Below, piece after piece: positions 10,308 to 17,505 of a DNA stretch of 18,687 nucleotides (its first letter is position 1; every line of letters starts with the position of its first letter). Position numbers and translations under genes: made by a program. The notes beneath the pieces are model-generated. The model ran no database searches. It was not told the DNA's origin and saw nothing but the letters and a program-made list of their open reading frames with translations. The stretch comes from an uncultured Thalassospira sp. (GTDB lineage: Bacteria > Pseudomonadota > Alphaproteobacteria > Rhodospirillales_A > Thalassospiraceae): positions 1 through 18,687 of the forward strand of contig CAMPHD010000020.1 of assembly GCA_946885765.1 (NCBI GenBank), read 5' to 3'.

Positions 10308-10598
10308 CCGCTGACAGGCCCATCAAACTTCCGCCGCCCGTAGCACCACGACACCGATCCAGCTTGCGTTCGCGTTTCCTGCCCCGCCCAACGCAACCAC
10401 ACCCGGCTCGAACATCTCGGCTTGCTTGGCACTGGCCCTAGCCGCTCTTGCCGGTCTTTCTGCTCTCACCGATATCGCCAAATGTTGCAGCCTGAACGGA
10501 ACTGATCCGTGTTGACGACGCTGCCGATCCCGGTTCTGGCGCGCTGGCATTGCTGCCCCGAACCGCCTTGCTCCGCTGATAGCCCATCGCTGATCCGT

Positions 10599-10631
10599 CA
10601 CAGGCAGACCACAGGCACCGCACAGGCACAC
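10599..10631. repeat. Three tandem 11-bp repeats (CACAGGCA core)
   Basis: CACAGGCA starts at 10599, 10610 and 10621, giving three direct copies with an exact 11-bp period (units CACAGGCAGAC, CACAGGCACCG, CACAGGCACAC). The period is about one helical turn and not a multiple of three, so it is not a coding repeat. Function is unknown. Confidence 0.55.
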
Positions 10632-11172
10632 CAAGGGCCACCGCTGATCCATTGCGGGCGTGCCACTGGCTCGCTAATAACTGCCGCTGATCCTCTGCCG
10701 CCTCATCCGGCACTGGCGTGATGACATCGCACCCGAACCACCCCTGCTCCGCTGCTGACCACTCGATCCGCATCCGGCCCCGCAATTTCCCAGCCCCCTT
10801 CCCGGCAGACGCACCTCTCCCGTTCTGCCTCTCCGCTTCGTCAAACTTTACGCCGTCCGTTTCCGGGCCGTTTCAATGCCCGGACGCACTCCTACCGTAA
10901 TGACTTTGCTCCACACGGATCTTCCGCGCTTGGCGGAAACCAACTGCTACTCAACCACTCAACATCGTCGCTTTTTCATCACTTCATCCCCTGCTTTTGA
11001 CAAACAATCCGACCCCGGAAACGCAAAAACCCACCAAAGCGCATCACGCTTGGCGGGTTATGTCTCCGGACCCATTTGTCCTGTTGACTTTATCTTTATG
11101 CCACAAACAAAAGAACAAATCAAGAACATTTTTCAAAAATCTTCGATCTCCGTTTCCGGCAAAAATTCTCGT

Positions 11173-11221
11173 TTGTTCTCAATAAATTATGCCATCATAT
11201 TGCGATATGAAGGACCGGTCC
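11173..11221 (+). promoter_or_regulatory. Possible mgsA promoter region with palindromes
   Basis: A weak hexamer pair, TTGTTC (11173-11178) and CATATT (11196-11201), with 17 bp spacing lies in the AT-rich DNA before mgsA. The -10 candidate is part of a small dyad CATAT-TGCG-ATATG (11196-11209), and a perfect 10-bp palindrome GGACCGGTCC follows at 11212-11221. Matches to the consensus are only partial, so this is a candidate region rather than a call. Confidence 0.25.
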
Positions 11222-11273
11222 GCTAAGATCATCCGCCGGGATTGCCCGGATCAAGACGCAGGAGAAACCACCC

Positions 11274-11720
11274 ATGACGCTTTCGATCGGACTTGTCGCC
11301 CATGACCGTCGCAAACGCGAAATGGCCGATTGGCTGGAAACCCACAAATCACAGTTTTCCGGCACCCGGATTTTCGCCACCGGCACCACGGGGCGCGTGC
11401 TTCAGGAACGCTTCCCCGATCTTGATATCGTGGCGCTTAAAAGCGGCCCGTTTGGTGGCGATCAGCAGCTTGGCTCGATGATTGCGCATGGCGAACTGCA
11501 GGCGATGTTTTTCTTCACCGACCCGATGACGCCCCAGCCCCACGATGTTGATGTCCGCGCCCTGATCCGGCTGGCCAACATGTATGAAGTGCCGATTGCA
11601 TGTAACCGCAGCACCGCCGATCTTCTGATCAGCAACCCGAAATTCGAGGAAATCTGCGAACAATATCGGGGCCATTCCCCCGAACAGGTTTTTGCCGAAT
11701 ACCAGAACCGCAAGGTTTGA
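11274..11720 (+). CDS. mgsA: Methylglyoxal synthase
   Basis: This enzyme converts dihydroxyacetone phosphate to methylglyoxal and phosphate, the methylglyoxal bypass used to relieve phosphate limitation or sugar-phosphate overload; it is cytoplasmic. It has 148 residues, typical of the family. It carries the full family signature: LVAHDRRK (His10, Asp11), FATGTTGRVLQ (34-44), LKSGPFGGDQQLG with the catalytic base Asp63 (Asp71 in E. coli), FFFTDPMTPQPHDVDV with Asp83, His90 and Asp93 (equivalent to E. coli Asp91, His98, Asp101), and CNRSTADLLI. The Shine-Dalgarno AGGAG (11260-11264) sits 9 nt before the ATG, with a CCGGG-ATTG-CCCGG hairpin (11236-11249) just upstream. The next gene, an AEC transporter, follows after 65 nt on the same strand. 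Confidence 0.95.
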   Translation: MTLSIGLVAHDRRKREMADWLETHKSQFSGTRIFATGTTGRVLQERFPDLDIVALKSGPFGGDQQLGSMIAHGELQAMFFFTDPMTPQPHDVDVRALIRLANMYEVPIACNRSTADLLISNPKFEEICEQYRGHSPEQVFAEYQNRKV

Positions 11721-11785
11721 GACATCCCCCGGCCCGCTCTGCCACCACGCTGGCCCACTCCACATCAAACTGATGCGACCGCCCC

Positions 11786-12712
11786 ATGCAACTCGCCTAT
11801 GACCTGATCGCCGCCATCTTTCCGATCTTCGCCGCCATTCTGGTCGGGGCGGCACTCAAACGGTATCTAATCACCGGTTCTGACATCTGGGCCGGGATTG
11901 ACCGGCTGACCTATTATCTGCTGTTGCCATCGCTTCTGATGGTGGAAATTTACCGTGCCGATTTCAGTTCCGGGCATGCGGGCACTGCCGTCATGGTCAC
12001 CTTGGGCGCGACCCTTGCCCTTGCGGCGGCACTCCTACTGTTGCGGCCGCTGATCACCAGCAACACACCGCTCTTTACCTCGATCTTTCAGGGATCGGTT
12101 CGCTATAACAGCTATGTGCTGCTTGCCGTTGCCGATGCGCTTTATGGCAGCGAAGGTCTGGCACTGGCGATTGTCTTTGTTGCGGTGATGGTGATTGCGA
12201 CCAACATGCTGGGCGTCGTGGTCCTGAATGCCTTTGCGGGTGGGAAAGGCAGCTTTAAACGCATCATGATCGGGCTTGCACAAAACCCGATCATCATCGC
12301 CGCCGGGGCCGGTGCGGTTCTGAATATCAGCAACATTCACGTGCCGCTGCCGATTGAAAATACCGCAGCCCTTTTCAAAACCGCCGCCCTGCCGCTCAGC
12401 CTGCTGTCGGTCGGGGCCGGACTGCGTTTTATCCTGAGCAAACAGGCATTGGGTGCCATCGCGCTTTCAACCACGATCAAGCTTGCCATCCTGCCGGTCA
12501 TCACCGGCATTGCGCTGCATCTTGCCGGGGTGGAGGGCATGGTGCTCGCCATGGGGGTGCTTTATGCCGGAATGCCGTGTGCGGGCAACGCCTATATCCT
12601 CGCCCGGCAGCTTAATGGTGATCCGGAGGCCATGGCCTCAATCATCACCCTCGAAACTCTCCTGTCCGCCTTCAGCATCGCTGCCATCGCCGCCATACTG
12701 AGCATCAACTGA
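11786..12712 (+). CDS. AEC family transporter (auxin efflux carrier-like)
   Basis: This is an inner-membrane secondary transporter of the AEC (auxin efflux carrier / malonate transporter MdcF-like) family, 308 residues. About ten hydrophobic segments are visible: an N-terminal half beginning LAYDLIAAIFPIFAAILVGAALKRY with DRLTYYLLLPSLLMVEIYRA, then FQGSVRYNSYVLLAVADALYG, which is characteristic of the family around the crossover region, and a second half with QNPIIIAAGAGAVLNI and LYAGMPCAGNAYILA. Substrates in this family are usually small organic anions; this member's substrate cannot be told. No clear Shine-Dalgarno precedes the ATG (the upstream sequence is TGCGACCGCCCC), so translation may be weak. 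The last 75 bp overlap the convergent pseudouridine synthase gene. Co-transcription with mgsA is possible but not shown. Confidence 0.88.
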   Translation: MQLAYDLIAAIFPIFAAILVGAALKRYLITGSDIWAGIDRLTYYLLLPSLLMVEIYRADFSSGHAGTAVMVTLGATLALAAALLLLRPLITSNTPLFTSIFQGSVRYNSYVLLAVADALYGSEGLALAIVFVAVMVIATNMLGVVVLNAFAGGKGSFKRIMIGLAQNPIIIAAGAGAVLNISNIHVPLPIENTAALFKTAALPLSLLSVGAGLRFILSKQALGAIALSTTIKLAILPVITGIALHLAGVEGMVLAMGVLYAGMPCAGNAYILARQLNGDPEAMASIITLETLLSAFSIAAIAAILSIN

Positions 12713-13447
12713 CGCCGCATGCGGGGCATAGTCGCCCGCGTAACCGCAAGCCGAGAGCCCCGACCGCATCAGTTCGGGCGGCGGCGCATCGGCCACCACC
12801 GGATCCCGGTCGGCATGGAACGGCACGATGATCTGGCGTGACAGCAGCATCAGGGTCGGCGGCTGTCCAAAAATCGGCGGTTCATCCCCCCGGCCATAAA
12901 ACGGATCGCCCAGCACCGGATGCCCGATATGATCCAGATGCACACGAAGCTGGTGCGTGCGGCCCGTATGGGGTGTCAAGGCAAGCCAGGTGATATCATC
13001 GCCCGCTTCGTCCTTGCCACGCCCCAGCACCTGATATTCGGTCTTTGATGGCTGCCCGTCTTCATGGACCAGCATCCGCCAGCCGCTTTCATCATTGGTC
13101 TTGCCAATCGGCGCGTCGATAAAGCCGTGATCATCGGCAACCGCGCCGCGCACCACCGCCCAATAGGTTTTGCCGATCAGCTTCTCGGTAAACAGGCGGG
13201 TAATCTTTTTCGATGATTTCGGATGCCGGCACAGCAACAGGCAACCGGCCGTATCGCGATCAAGCCGGTGCGCCAAGGTCGGTTCGGGCTGAATGCCAAA
13301 TTTAAGGTCGGGCAGATAGGCATCGACATGAAAATAGGTTTTCGGCCCGCCATGCGACGCCAATCCCGGTGGCTTGTTCAGAACGATGACATTTGAATCG
13401 CGATGCAGAACGCTTGCGATCAGATCTTCGGCAATCGGATGGGGCAT
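12638..13447 (-). CDS. RluA-family pseudouridine synthase
   Basis: This protein isomerises uridine to pseudouridine in rRNA or tRNA. It has 269 residues. The RluA catalytic motif ALAHRLDRDTAGCLLL contains the nucleophile Asp63. Other family blocks are VIVLNKPPGLASHGGP, KTYWAVVRG, LTPHTGRTHQLRVHLDHIGHPVLGDPFYG and TLMLLSRQI. No S4 domain is seen at the N-terminus, so it is a short single-domain form and the RNA target cannot be assigned. A Shine-Dalgarno GAAAGG lies 6 nt before the ATG (complement of 13454-13459). The last roughly 25 residues (about SVDAQYGGDGSDAEGGQESFEGDD) are acidic, low in complexity, and are encoded opposite the final membrane helix of the AEC transporter. They probably arose by loss of an older stop codon. 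The gene is divergent from the DUF6134-like gene. Confidence 0.92.
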   Translation of the reverse strand: MPHPIAEDLIASVLHRDSNVIVLNKPPGLASHGGPKTYFHVDAYLPDLKFGIQPEPTLAHRLDRDTAGCLLLCRHPKSSKKITRLFTEKLIGKTYWAVVRGAVADDHGFIDAPIGKTNDESGWRMLVHEDGQPSKTEYQVLGRGKDEAGDDITWLALTPHTGRTHQLRVHLDHIGHPVLGDPFYGRGDEPPIFGQPPTLMLLSRQIIVPFHADRDPVVADAPPPELMRSGLSACGYAGDYAPHAASVDAQYGGDGSDAEGGQESFEGDD

Positions 13448-13530
13448 GGTCGGCCTTTCATTGTTGGCCCTGCTTTACCGCAAAGCCACACATGCTGCAA
13501 TCGCCCAGCAACCGGCCCCACCCCCAAACC

Positions 13531-13560
13531 TGATCCAGACAGCGATCATCTGCGTAAGGA
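13531..13560 (+). promoter_or_regulatory. Candidate ECF sigma (ChrR/sigma-E type) promoter
   Basis: TGATCC at 13531-13536 is followed, after exactly 18 bp, by TAAGGA at 13555-13560 (preceded by GCG, giving GCGTAAGGA). From memory, promoters of the Rhodobacter sphaeroides sigma-E/ChrR (ECF11) group have TGATCC at -35 and a TAAGA- or CGTA-type -10. The site lies in the intergenic region between divergent rluA-type and DUF6134-like genes, 76 bp before the latter's ATG. The downstream genes (SDR, NTF2-like) are of the kind found with this sigma factor, which raises its weight. Other TGATCC copies in the window's non-coding DNA lack a fitting -10. Confidence 0.5.
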
Positions 13561-13636
13561 AACACAGAATTCACTCATCACAATCCGGCTTTGACGCGCT
13601 TTGTTCGCCGGGGCCAAAAGCAGGGTACGCCATCCC

Positions 13637-14413
13637 ATGCCACGCCCGAAACCTTTTAAATATCTGCTTGCCCCCCTTGCCATTCTGGCAGCCCAGAATG
13701 CCGGTTCGGCCTTCGCGCAGAACGGCGAATTATCGACCCTTACCCCCGCACAACCCGATGTCCTTAATCGCAGCAGTGCCTGCCGCAACTTCGATCCGAT
13801 TGCGCGTTACGGCAATGAACTGGTGTTTCAGATCCGCCGCAACGATGCCCCGGTCGGCCAGCATATCGTACGTTTCAATCGCGGCCAGAACGGCCTTCAG
13901 GTCGTCGCTCAAAGCAATATCGATATCTCGTTTCTCGGCTTTAACGCCTATAGCTTCCGCTATCGATCCGAAAGCATCTGGCAGGATGGCCAGTTATCCA
14001 CGCTGTCGGTAAAGGTCGATGACGACGGCGATCAAACCAGCATTTCGGCACGGCGTGAAAAGGGTCTGCTTGTTGTTTATGGCCCCGATGGTAAGCAGTC
14101 CCTGCCGCCCGGGATTTTCCCCACCGATCACTGGCATTGCGGCGTTCTGCAAACCGATCAGGTCCTTAATACCCTTACCGGTAATCCCAACGATGTCACT
14201 ATAGCACCAACTGGCCGCGAACGGCTGGCAATCGGCAACGGCATGATCAACTCCACCCACTTCACCTATGACGGTCAATTGCAAACCAATGCCTGGTACG
14301 ATGCCGATGGCCGGTGGGTGGGCCTGCGCTTCAAGGCGCGGGATGGCTCGGAAATCACCTATCGCTGCACAAGTTGCCAGACCGACAATGCCCAAAAGGA
14401 CCATCGCGGATGA
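13637..14413 (+). CDS. DUF6134-like exported protein
   Basis: This is a predicted periplasmic protein of unknown function, 258 residues. I chose the ATG at 13637 because it gives a clean signal peptide (basic PRPKPFK, hydrophobic YLLAPLAILAAQ, cleavage after SAFA before QNGEL); an earlier TTG at 13601 would put extra residues ahead of it. The mature part looks beta-rich: YGNELVFQIRRNDAPVGQHIVRF, then SFRYRSESIWQDGQLSTLSVKVDDDG, a middle block with LPPGIFPTDHWHCGVLQTDQVLNTLTG, and a C-terminal YDADGRWVGLRFKARDGSEITYRC. This pattern (property-of-input strand, RSxEIWxDGRL, LPTxxW, LNTLTG) resembles the DUF6134 family and, more distantly, DUF3108, which suggests a single-domain lipocalin-like or beta-barrel lipid/ligand fold. 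Three Cys lie in the last two-thirds. The stop overlaps the SDR start (ATGA), so the two are probably translated in step. Confidence 0.72.
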   Translation: MPRPKPFKYLLAPLAILAAQNAGSAFAQNGELSTLTPAQPDVLNRSSACRNFDPIARYGNELVFQIRRNDAPVGQHIVRFNRGQNGLQVVAQSNIDISFLGFNAYSFRYRSESIWQDGQLSTLSVKVDDDGDQTSISARREKGLLVVYGPDGKQSLPPGIFPTDHWHCGVLQTDQVLNTLTGNPNDVTIAPTGRERLAIGNGMINSTHFTYDGQLQTNAWYDADGRWVGLRFKARDGSEITYRCTSCQTDNAQKDHRG

Positions 14414-15186
14414 CCAAACATTTCAAAACGGTCTGGATCGTCGGCGCATCCGCCGGGATCGGGGCGGCACTTGTTGCAAAATTCGCCAAATCGGACGCGG
14501 ATGGAAACACGACGATTATCGCATCGGCCCGTTCCGCCGATGCCCTTTCCGATCTGGCGGCATCATCAAAAAACATCCATGCCGTGCCGCTTGATGTGAC
14601 CAAACCCGACGCGGTTCGCGATGCGATGGCGCTGATCGAAGACCGGTTTGGCCTGCCCGATCTGGTGGTTCTGGCCGCCGGGATTTATTCCCCGATGCCG
14701 GTCGATGATTTTTCCGCCAAAACCATCCGCGACCATTTCGATGTCAATTATTTCGGCACGGTCAATTGCCTTGAAATCCTGATCCCGAAAATGCGCAAAC
14801 GCGGTTCGGGCGAGATCGCGGTTGTCGCCTCGGTCGCCGGTTATCGCGGGTTGCCAAAGGCCGGGGCCTATGGCCCGACCAAGGCCGCCCTGATCAATCT
14901 GTGCGAAACCCTGCGCGCCGAATTGGGGGAAACGGGTGTCTGTCTTCGGCTGATCAATCCGGGCTTTGTCAAAACCCGCCTGACCGACAAAAACGATTTC
15001 GATATGCCCTATCTGCAAACGCCCGCGCAGGCCGCGGGCTTTGTTTATCGCGGCCTGACGCGTGGCAACGGTTTTGAAATCGCCTTTCCGCCGCCCTTCG
15101 TCCGGCAGCTAAAGCTTGCCCGCATTCTGCCCTATGGGCTTTATTTCAAACTGATCCGCAAAGTGATGGGAAAATCCGATGGATGA
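14410..15186 (+). CDS. SDR family NAD(P)-dependent oxidoreductase
   Basis: This is a classical short-chain dehydrogenase/reductase of 258 residues. The start is the ATG overlapping the upstream stop (ATGA), giving MTKHFKTVWIVGASAGIG; an upstream in-frame extension is not family-like. The cofactor loop is GASAGIG (12-18), followed by ASARSADAL, where Arg41 would favour NADP. The usual NAG is AAG (89-91), with Asn113, Ser141 (VASVAGY), and the catalytic pair Tyr154/Lys158 in AYGPTKAAL, then LRLINPGFVKTRLT. All four residues of the active site are present. The C-terminal FPPPFVRQLKLARILPYGLYFKLIRKVM is basic and amphipathic and might rest on the membrane. The 3' end overlaps the NTF2-like gene by 8 bp. 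The substrate is unknown; gene context suggests a lipid or aldehyde. Confidence 0.93.
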   Translation: MTKHFKTVWIVGASAGIGAALVAKFAKSDADGNTTIIASARSADALSDLAASSKNIHAVPLDVTKPDAVRDAMALIEDRFGLPDLVVLAAGIYSPMPVDDFSAKTIRDHFDVNYFGTVNCLEILIPKMRKRGSGEIAVVASVAGYRGLPKAGAYGPTKAALINLCETLRAELGETGVCLRLINPGFVKTRLTDKNDFDMPYLQTPAQAAGFVYRGLTRGNGFEIAFPPPFVRQLKLARILPYGLYFKLIRKVMGKSDG

Positions 15187-15625
15187 TGTGCAATCAGCCA
15201 AACTTGAAACGCTGAAAGCCTATGGTGATTATTTTGCCAATCTGGGGCCGGAAACGGTTGATAACCTGCATCATCACGTCACACCCGATTACAGCTTTAC
15301 CGATCCGTTCAACACCATCAATGGCCCGGATCGGGTTTGCGCATATCTCGACAAGATGTTTCGTGACACCAAAAATCCGCAATTCATCGTCACCCATCAC
15401 GCGGTTGATAACGATCTCGGTTTTCTGCGCTGGCGTTTTACGGCCGGGATTTCGGTCCTGGGAAATTGGGATGTCACCGGCATGTCGGCCGTGACATTTT
15501 CCGATGACGGCACGCGCATTTCATCCCACGTCGATCATTGGGATTCCGGGATGGCCTTTTATGCGCGCATTCCGGTGCTGGGCTGGTTTATTCGGCGGCT
15601 CGCAGCACGGATGGCTGTTTCGTAA
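15179..15625 (+). CDS. NTF2/SnoaL-like family protein
   Basis: This is a small cone-shaped alpha+beta fold protein of the nuclear transport factor 2 / SnoaL-like superfamily, 148 residues. The N-terminal helix region KLETLKAYGDYFANLGPETVDNLHHHVTPDYSFTDPFNTINGPDRV is the typical start, with conserved Asp-Pro-Phe. It is followed by a four-strand sheet with FLRWRFTA, WDVTGMSAVTFSDDGTRISSHVDHWD. The HVDHWDSG block supplies the Asp/His pair often found in the pocket. The C-terminal IPVLGWFIRRLAARMAVS is hydrophobic and basic, perhaps membrane-associated. The start codon overlaps the end of the SDR gene by 8 bp, and an SDR-NTF2 pair is a recurrent arrangement in sigma-E/ChrR-linked loci. The last 38 bp overlap the convergent DUF3833 gene. 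The substrate is unknown. Confidence 0.85.
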   Translation: MDDVQSAKLETLKAYGDYFANLGPETVDNLHHHVTPDYSFTDPFNTINGPDRVCAYLDKMFRDTKNPQFIVTHHAVDNDLGFLRWRFTAGISVLGNWDVTGMSAVTFSDDGTRISSHVDHWDSGMAFYARIPVLGWFIRRLAARMAVS

Positions 15626-16136
15626 AGAACAGGGTAACCTCGCCGATCTCGAACCCCCATTTGCGCACGCGTGCCCGGTTCACAAGAACCCCGTCGCCCT
15701 GCAAAAACATCCAGTCGTCAAAACTGACCCGCCAGCTACCGTCACCGACCTTCAGGTCCATTTCATAGCTCCAGTTCAACGCATTGCCATACTGCACGCC
15801 CGCGGCCGTGCCGATGATATCATCGGCCTCCCCGCTCAGGCTATGCTCGCCGGTTTTCCGGATTGTCCATACACGACGATCCTGTTCACCGTCATCATAC
15901 AGAAAATCTTCTTCCAGCGTCAGCACGCCATCCTTGATCGTCCCGGTGATATCGACCGTGAACTGGCGACGCAGCTTGCCAAACCGGTCTTCGAAAATCC
16001 CCCAGGCCCGGCTTTCCCCCTCGAAATAGTCGAACACATCGAAGCGGGGCTCTTTTTGCGCAAAATCCTGCGGTTTCATTGACCCACATCCGGTAAGCAT
16101 CAAAACCATCACAAGCGCCGTAAAAGATCGCAGCAT
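15588..16136 (-). CDS. DUF3833 lipoprotein
   Basis: This is a predicted outer- or inner-membrane lipoprotein of 182 residues. The ATG at 16136 gives MLRSFTALVMVLMLTGCGSM with a lipobox LTGC, lipid-modified Cys17; an upstream extension would place residues ahead of the signal peptide. A Shine-Dalgarno GGGAG (complement of 16144-16148) lies 7 nt before it. The mature domain has the DUF3833 pattern: FDVFDYFEGESRAWGIFEDRFG, RRQFTVDITGTIKDGVLTLEEDFLYDDGE, RVWTIRKTG, NWSYEMDLKV and WRVSFDDWMFLQGDGVLVNRARVRKWGFEIGEVTLFF, which suggests a beta-barrel lipid-binding fold. Function is unknown; the family recurs beside CFA-like methyltransferases. The gene is 28 nt downstream of the MFS gene on the same strand and overlaps the NTF2-like gene by 38 bp tail to tail. 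Confidence 0.9.
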   Translation of the reverse strand: MLRSFTALVMVLMLTGCGSMKPQDFAQKEPRFDVFDYFEGESRAWGIFEDRFGKLRRQFTVDITGTIKDGVLTLEEDFLYDDGEQDRRVWTIRKTGEHSLSGEADDIIGTAAGVQYGNALNWSYEMDLKVGDGSWRVSFDDWMFLQGDGVLVNRARVRKWGFEIGEVTLFFTKQPSVLRAAE

Positions 16137-16164
16137 CAGCTTTCTCCCGCAAAGGATACAAGGA

Positions 16165-17505
16165 TCAGAAGGTGCGGCGAGCCAGACGCCGACGAATTGC
16201 AACCTGATACACGAGATCCAGCGGAAAGCCCCACATCATCCCGATTGCTCCTACTTTCAGTACGATGGGCAACACCGCATAGATCATGACAAGCGCCACC
16301 AAAGCCGCGGAATTTTCAGAACCCCCGTCCGTAAGCCCAAAAGCGCCCAAAATCGGCAGGGCAATCCCCGCCGCCAACGCCATCGCAAGCTTGTTGGTCA
16401 TGTTCCAAAGTGCAAACAAAACCCCGGTCCGGCAGGCATGAAACCGGTACCGGTCCCAGTCATCGACATCGGCCTGAATCGCCGGTGGCAGCGCCAGATC
16501 CGCCCCCAAGGCCGCCCCGGTAAAGACACAGATCACCGCAAACCCGATCCAGTCGCCGGTCGATAGAACCGGCACAAACGCAAACGCCGAAACCGCCATG
16601 ATCATCGCCATGCACCAGACGCGGTGTTTGCTGATTTTACCGGCCAGAAACACCCAAAACGGAATGGCCGCAATGGCCGCAACAAAATACAAAAGTATCA
16701 GCGCGTTTTCGGCATCGGTATCAAGCTTCAGGTAATAACGCACAAAAAGCGGGAAACAGACGGCGGGCAATCCACCGGCAAGGCCATTGATCATCCATGC
16801 CGCCAAAAGCCTGACAAACAGCCGGTTCTGACGCAGGCTGCGCAGTGACTGGCCAAACCGGGTACGAAGGGAAATCGCCGTCTGGTCCGGAATGTCGCGC
16901 CGCCTGTTACGGGTCGCACTATCGGGGACTTTAAGGATCATAAGGGTAACGAAAACCGCCCCGGCGATAATCGTCATGATCGCAAGGGATCGAATTTCAT
17001 CGGCCCGGGATGCATTCATCATCACGACCGGGATTGCCCCGGCAATGACAATACCGATCAGGCCCGCCCCCTCGCGCAAAGACGTGATCAGTGTGCGTTC
17101 CCGATAATCCCCCGAAAGGTCCGCCCCCCACGCCAGATAGGGCACCTGAAACAGCGTCCAGCCAAGGAAAAGGATGCTTGCCGACATGAAAAGATGCCAG
17201 CCGCCCGGCTGATCGGGTGGCACAAACAACAGCCAAAGGCCGATCCCGGCAATCACCGCCCCGAAACCGACCCAGATTTTGCGACGCCCGGTATAATCCG
17301 AAAGCCACCCGGCCAACGGATCGGTCAGCATATCAATGATCCGAACCGCCAGAAGGATCGCCCCCGTGAGGGCAAGCCCAAGACCAAGATCATCCCCATA
17401 ATAACTGGGCAACAGGACATAGGCCGGAATGGTCGGCACCGCGGCCGCCATTGCTGGCAGCGCATAGTAAATGGCGGTTTTGCGGGCCAGATCAGGTTGC
17501 GGCAT
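16165..17505 (-). CDS. MFS transporter, GPH/MelB-like (MFS_2)
   Basis: This is a 12-helix inner-membrane transporter of 446 residues in the glycoside-pentoside-hexuronide (MelB-like) branch of the major facilitator superfamily. The diagnostic helix 2 region reads RIIDMLTDPLAGWLSDYTGRRKIW, with the two Asp residues and the loop 2-3 GRRK motif of that branch. A LTALxxxYRERT-like block, DLSGDYRERTLITSLREGAGLIG, follows. The substrate is not shown by sequence; members in lipid-related loci may move lipids or lyso-lipids rather than sugars. The ATG at 17505 is 14 bp inside the end of the CFA-like gene, with no good Shine-Dalgarno, suggesting translational coupling. A melibiose-type symporter next to a CFA-like enzyme is a feature I recall from the Rhodobacter sphaeroides sigma-E operon. 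Confidence 0.88.
   Translation of the reverse strand: MPQPDLARKTAIYYALPAMAAAVPTIPAYVLLPSYYGDDLGLGLALTGAILLAVRIIDMLTDPLAGWLSDYTGRRKIWVGFGAVIAGIGLWLLFVPPDQPGGWHLFMSASILFLGWTLFQVPYLAWGADLSGDYRERTLITSLREGAGLIGIVIAGAIPVVMMNASRADEIRSLAIMTIIAGAVFVTLMILKVPDSATRNRRRDIPDQTAISLRTRFGQSLRSLRQNRLFVRLLAAWMINGLAGGLPAVCFPLFVRYYLKLDTDAENALILLYFVAAIAAIPFWVFLAGKISKHRVWCMAMIMAVSAFAFVPVLSTGDWIGFAVICVFTGAALGADLALPPAIQADVDDWDRYRFHACRTGVLFALWNMTNKLAMALAAGIALPILGAFGLTDGGSENSAALVALVMIYAVLPIVLKVGAIGMMWGFPLDLVYQVAIRRRLARRTF

Larger units (their letters stand above)
10308..11273. other. Gene-free region between the suc operon and mgsA
   Basis: No gene can be supported. From 10308 to about 10900 the sequence is GC-rich, with several open frames on both strands that show no recognisable family. 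The minus-strand frames (10438-10785 and 10323-10652) have a protein-like feel at places, for example the tail NANASWIGVVVLRAAEV, and may be remnants of a decayed gene. It contains three tandem 11-bp repeats (10599-10631) and three further copies of CGCTGATCC (10588, 10642, 10685). A hairpin TTCCGC-GCTTG-GCGGAA lies at 10922-10938. From about 10950 onward the DNA becomes AT-rich, consistent with the mgsA control region. Confidence 0.5.

Noticed and set aside
10497..10697. TGATCC copies in the suc-mgsA gap as ECF promoters
   Set aside because: At 16-19 bp downstream none has a TAAGA- or CGTA-like -10, and the hexamer is part of a local direct repeat.
13601..13636. TTG start for the DUF6134-like gene
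   Set aside because: It would put 12 residues ahead of a textbook signal peptide that begins at the ATG at 13637.
14314..14409. Longer SDR with a start inside the DUF6134-like gene
   Set aside because: The extra residues are not SDR-like, and the ATGA overlap at 14410 gives the standard N-terminus just before the cofactor loop.
16137..16202. Longer DUF3833 frame
   Set aside because: It would bury the lipoprotein signal peptide inside the protein; the ATG at 16136 has a good ribosome binding site.
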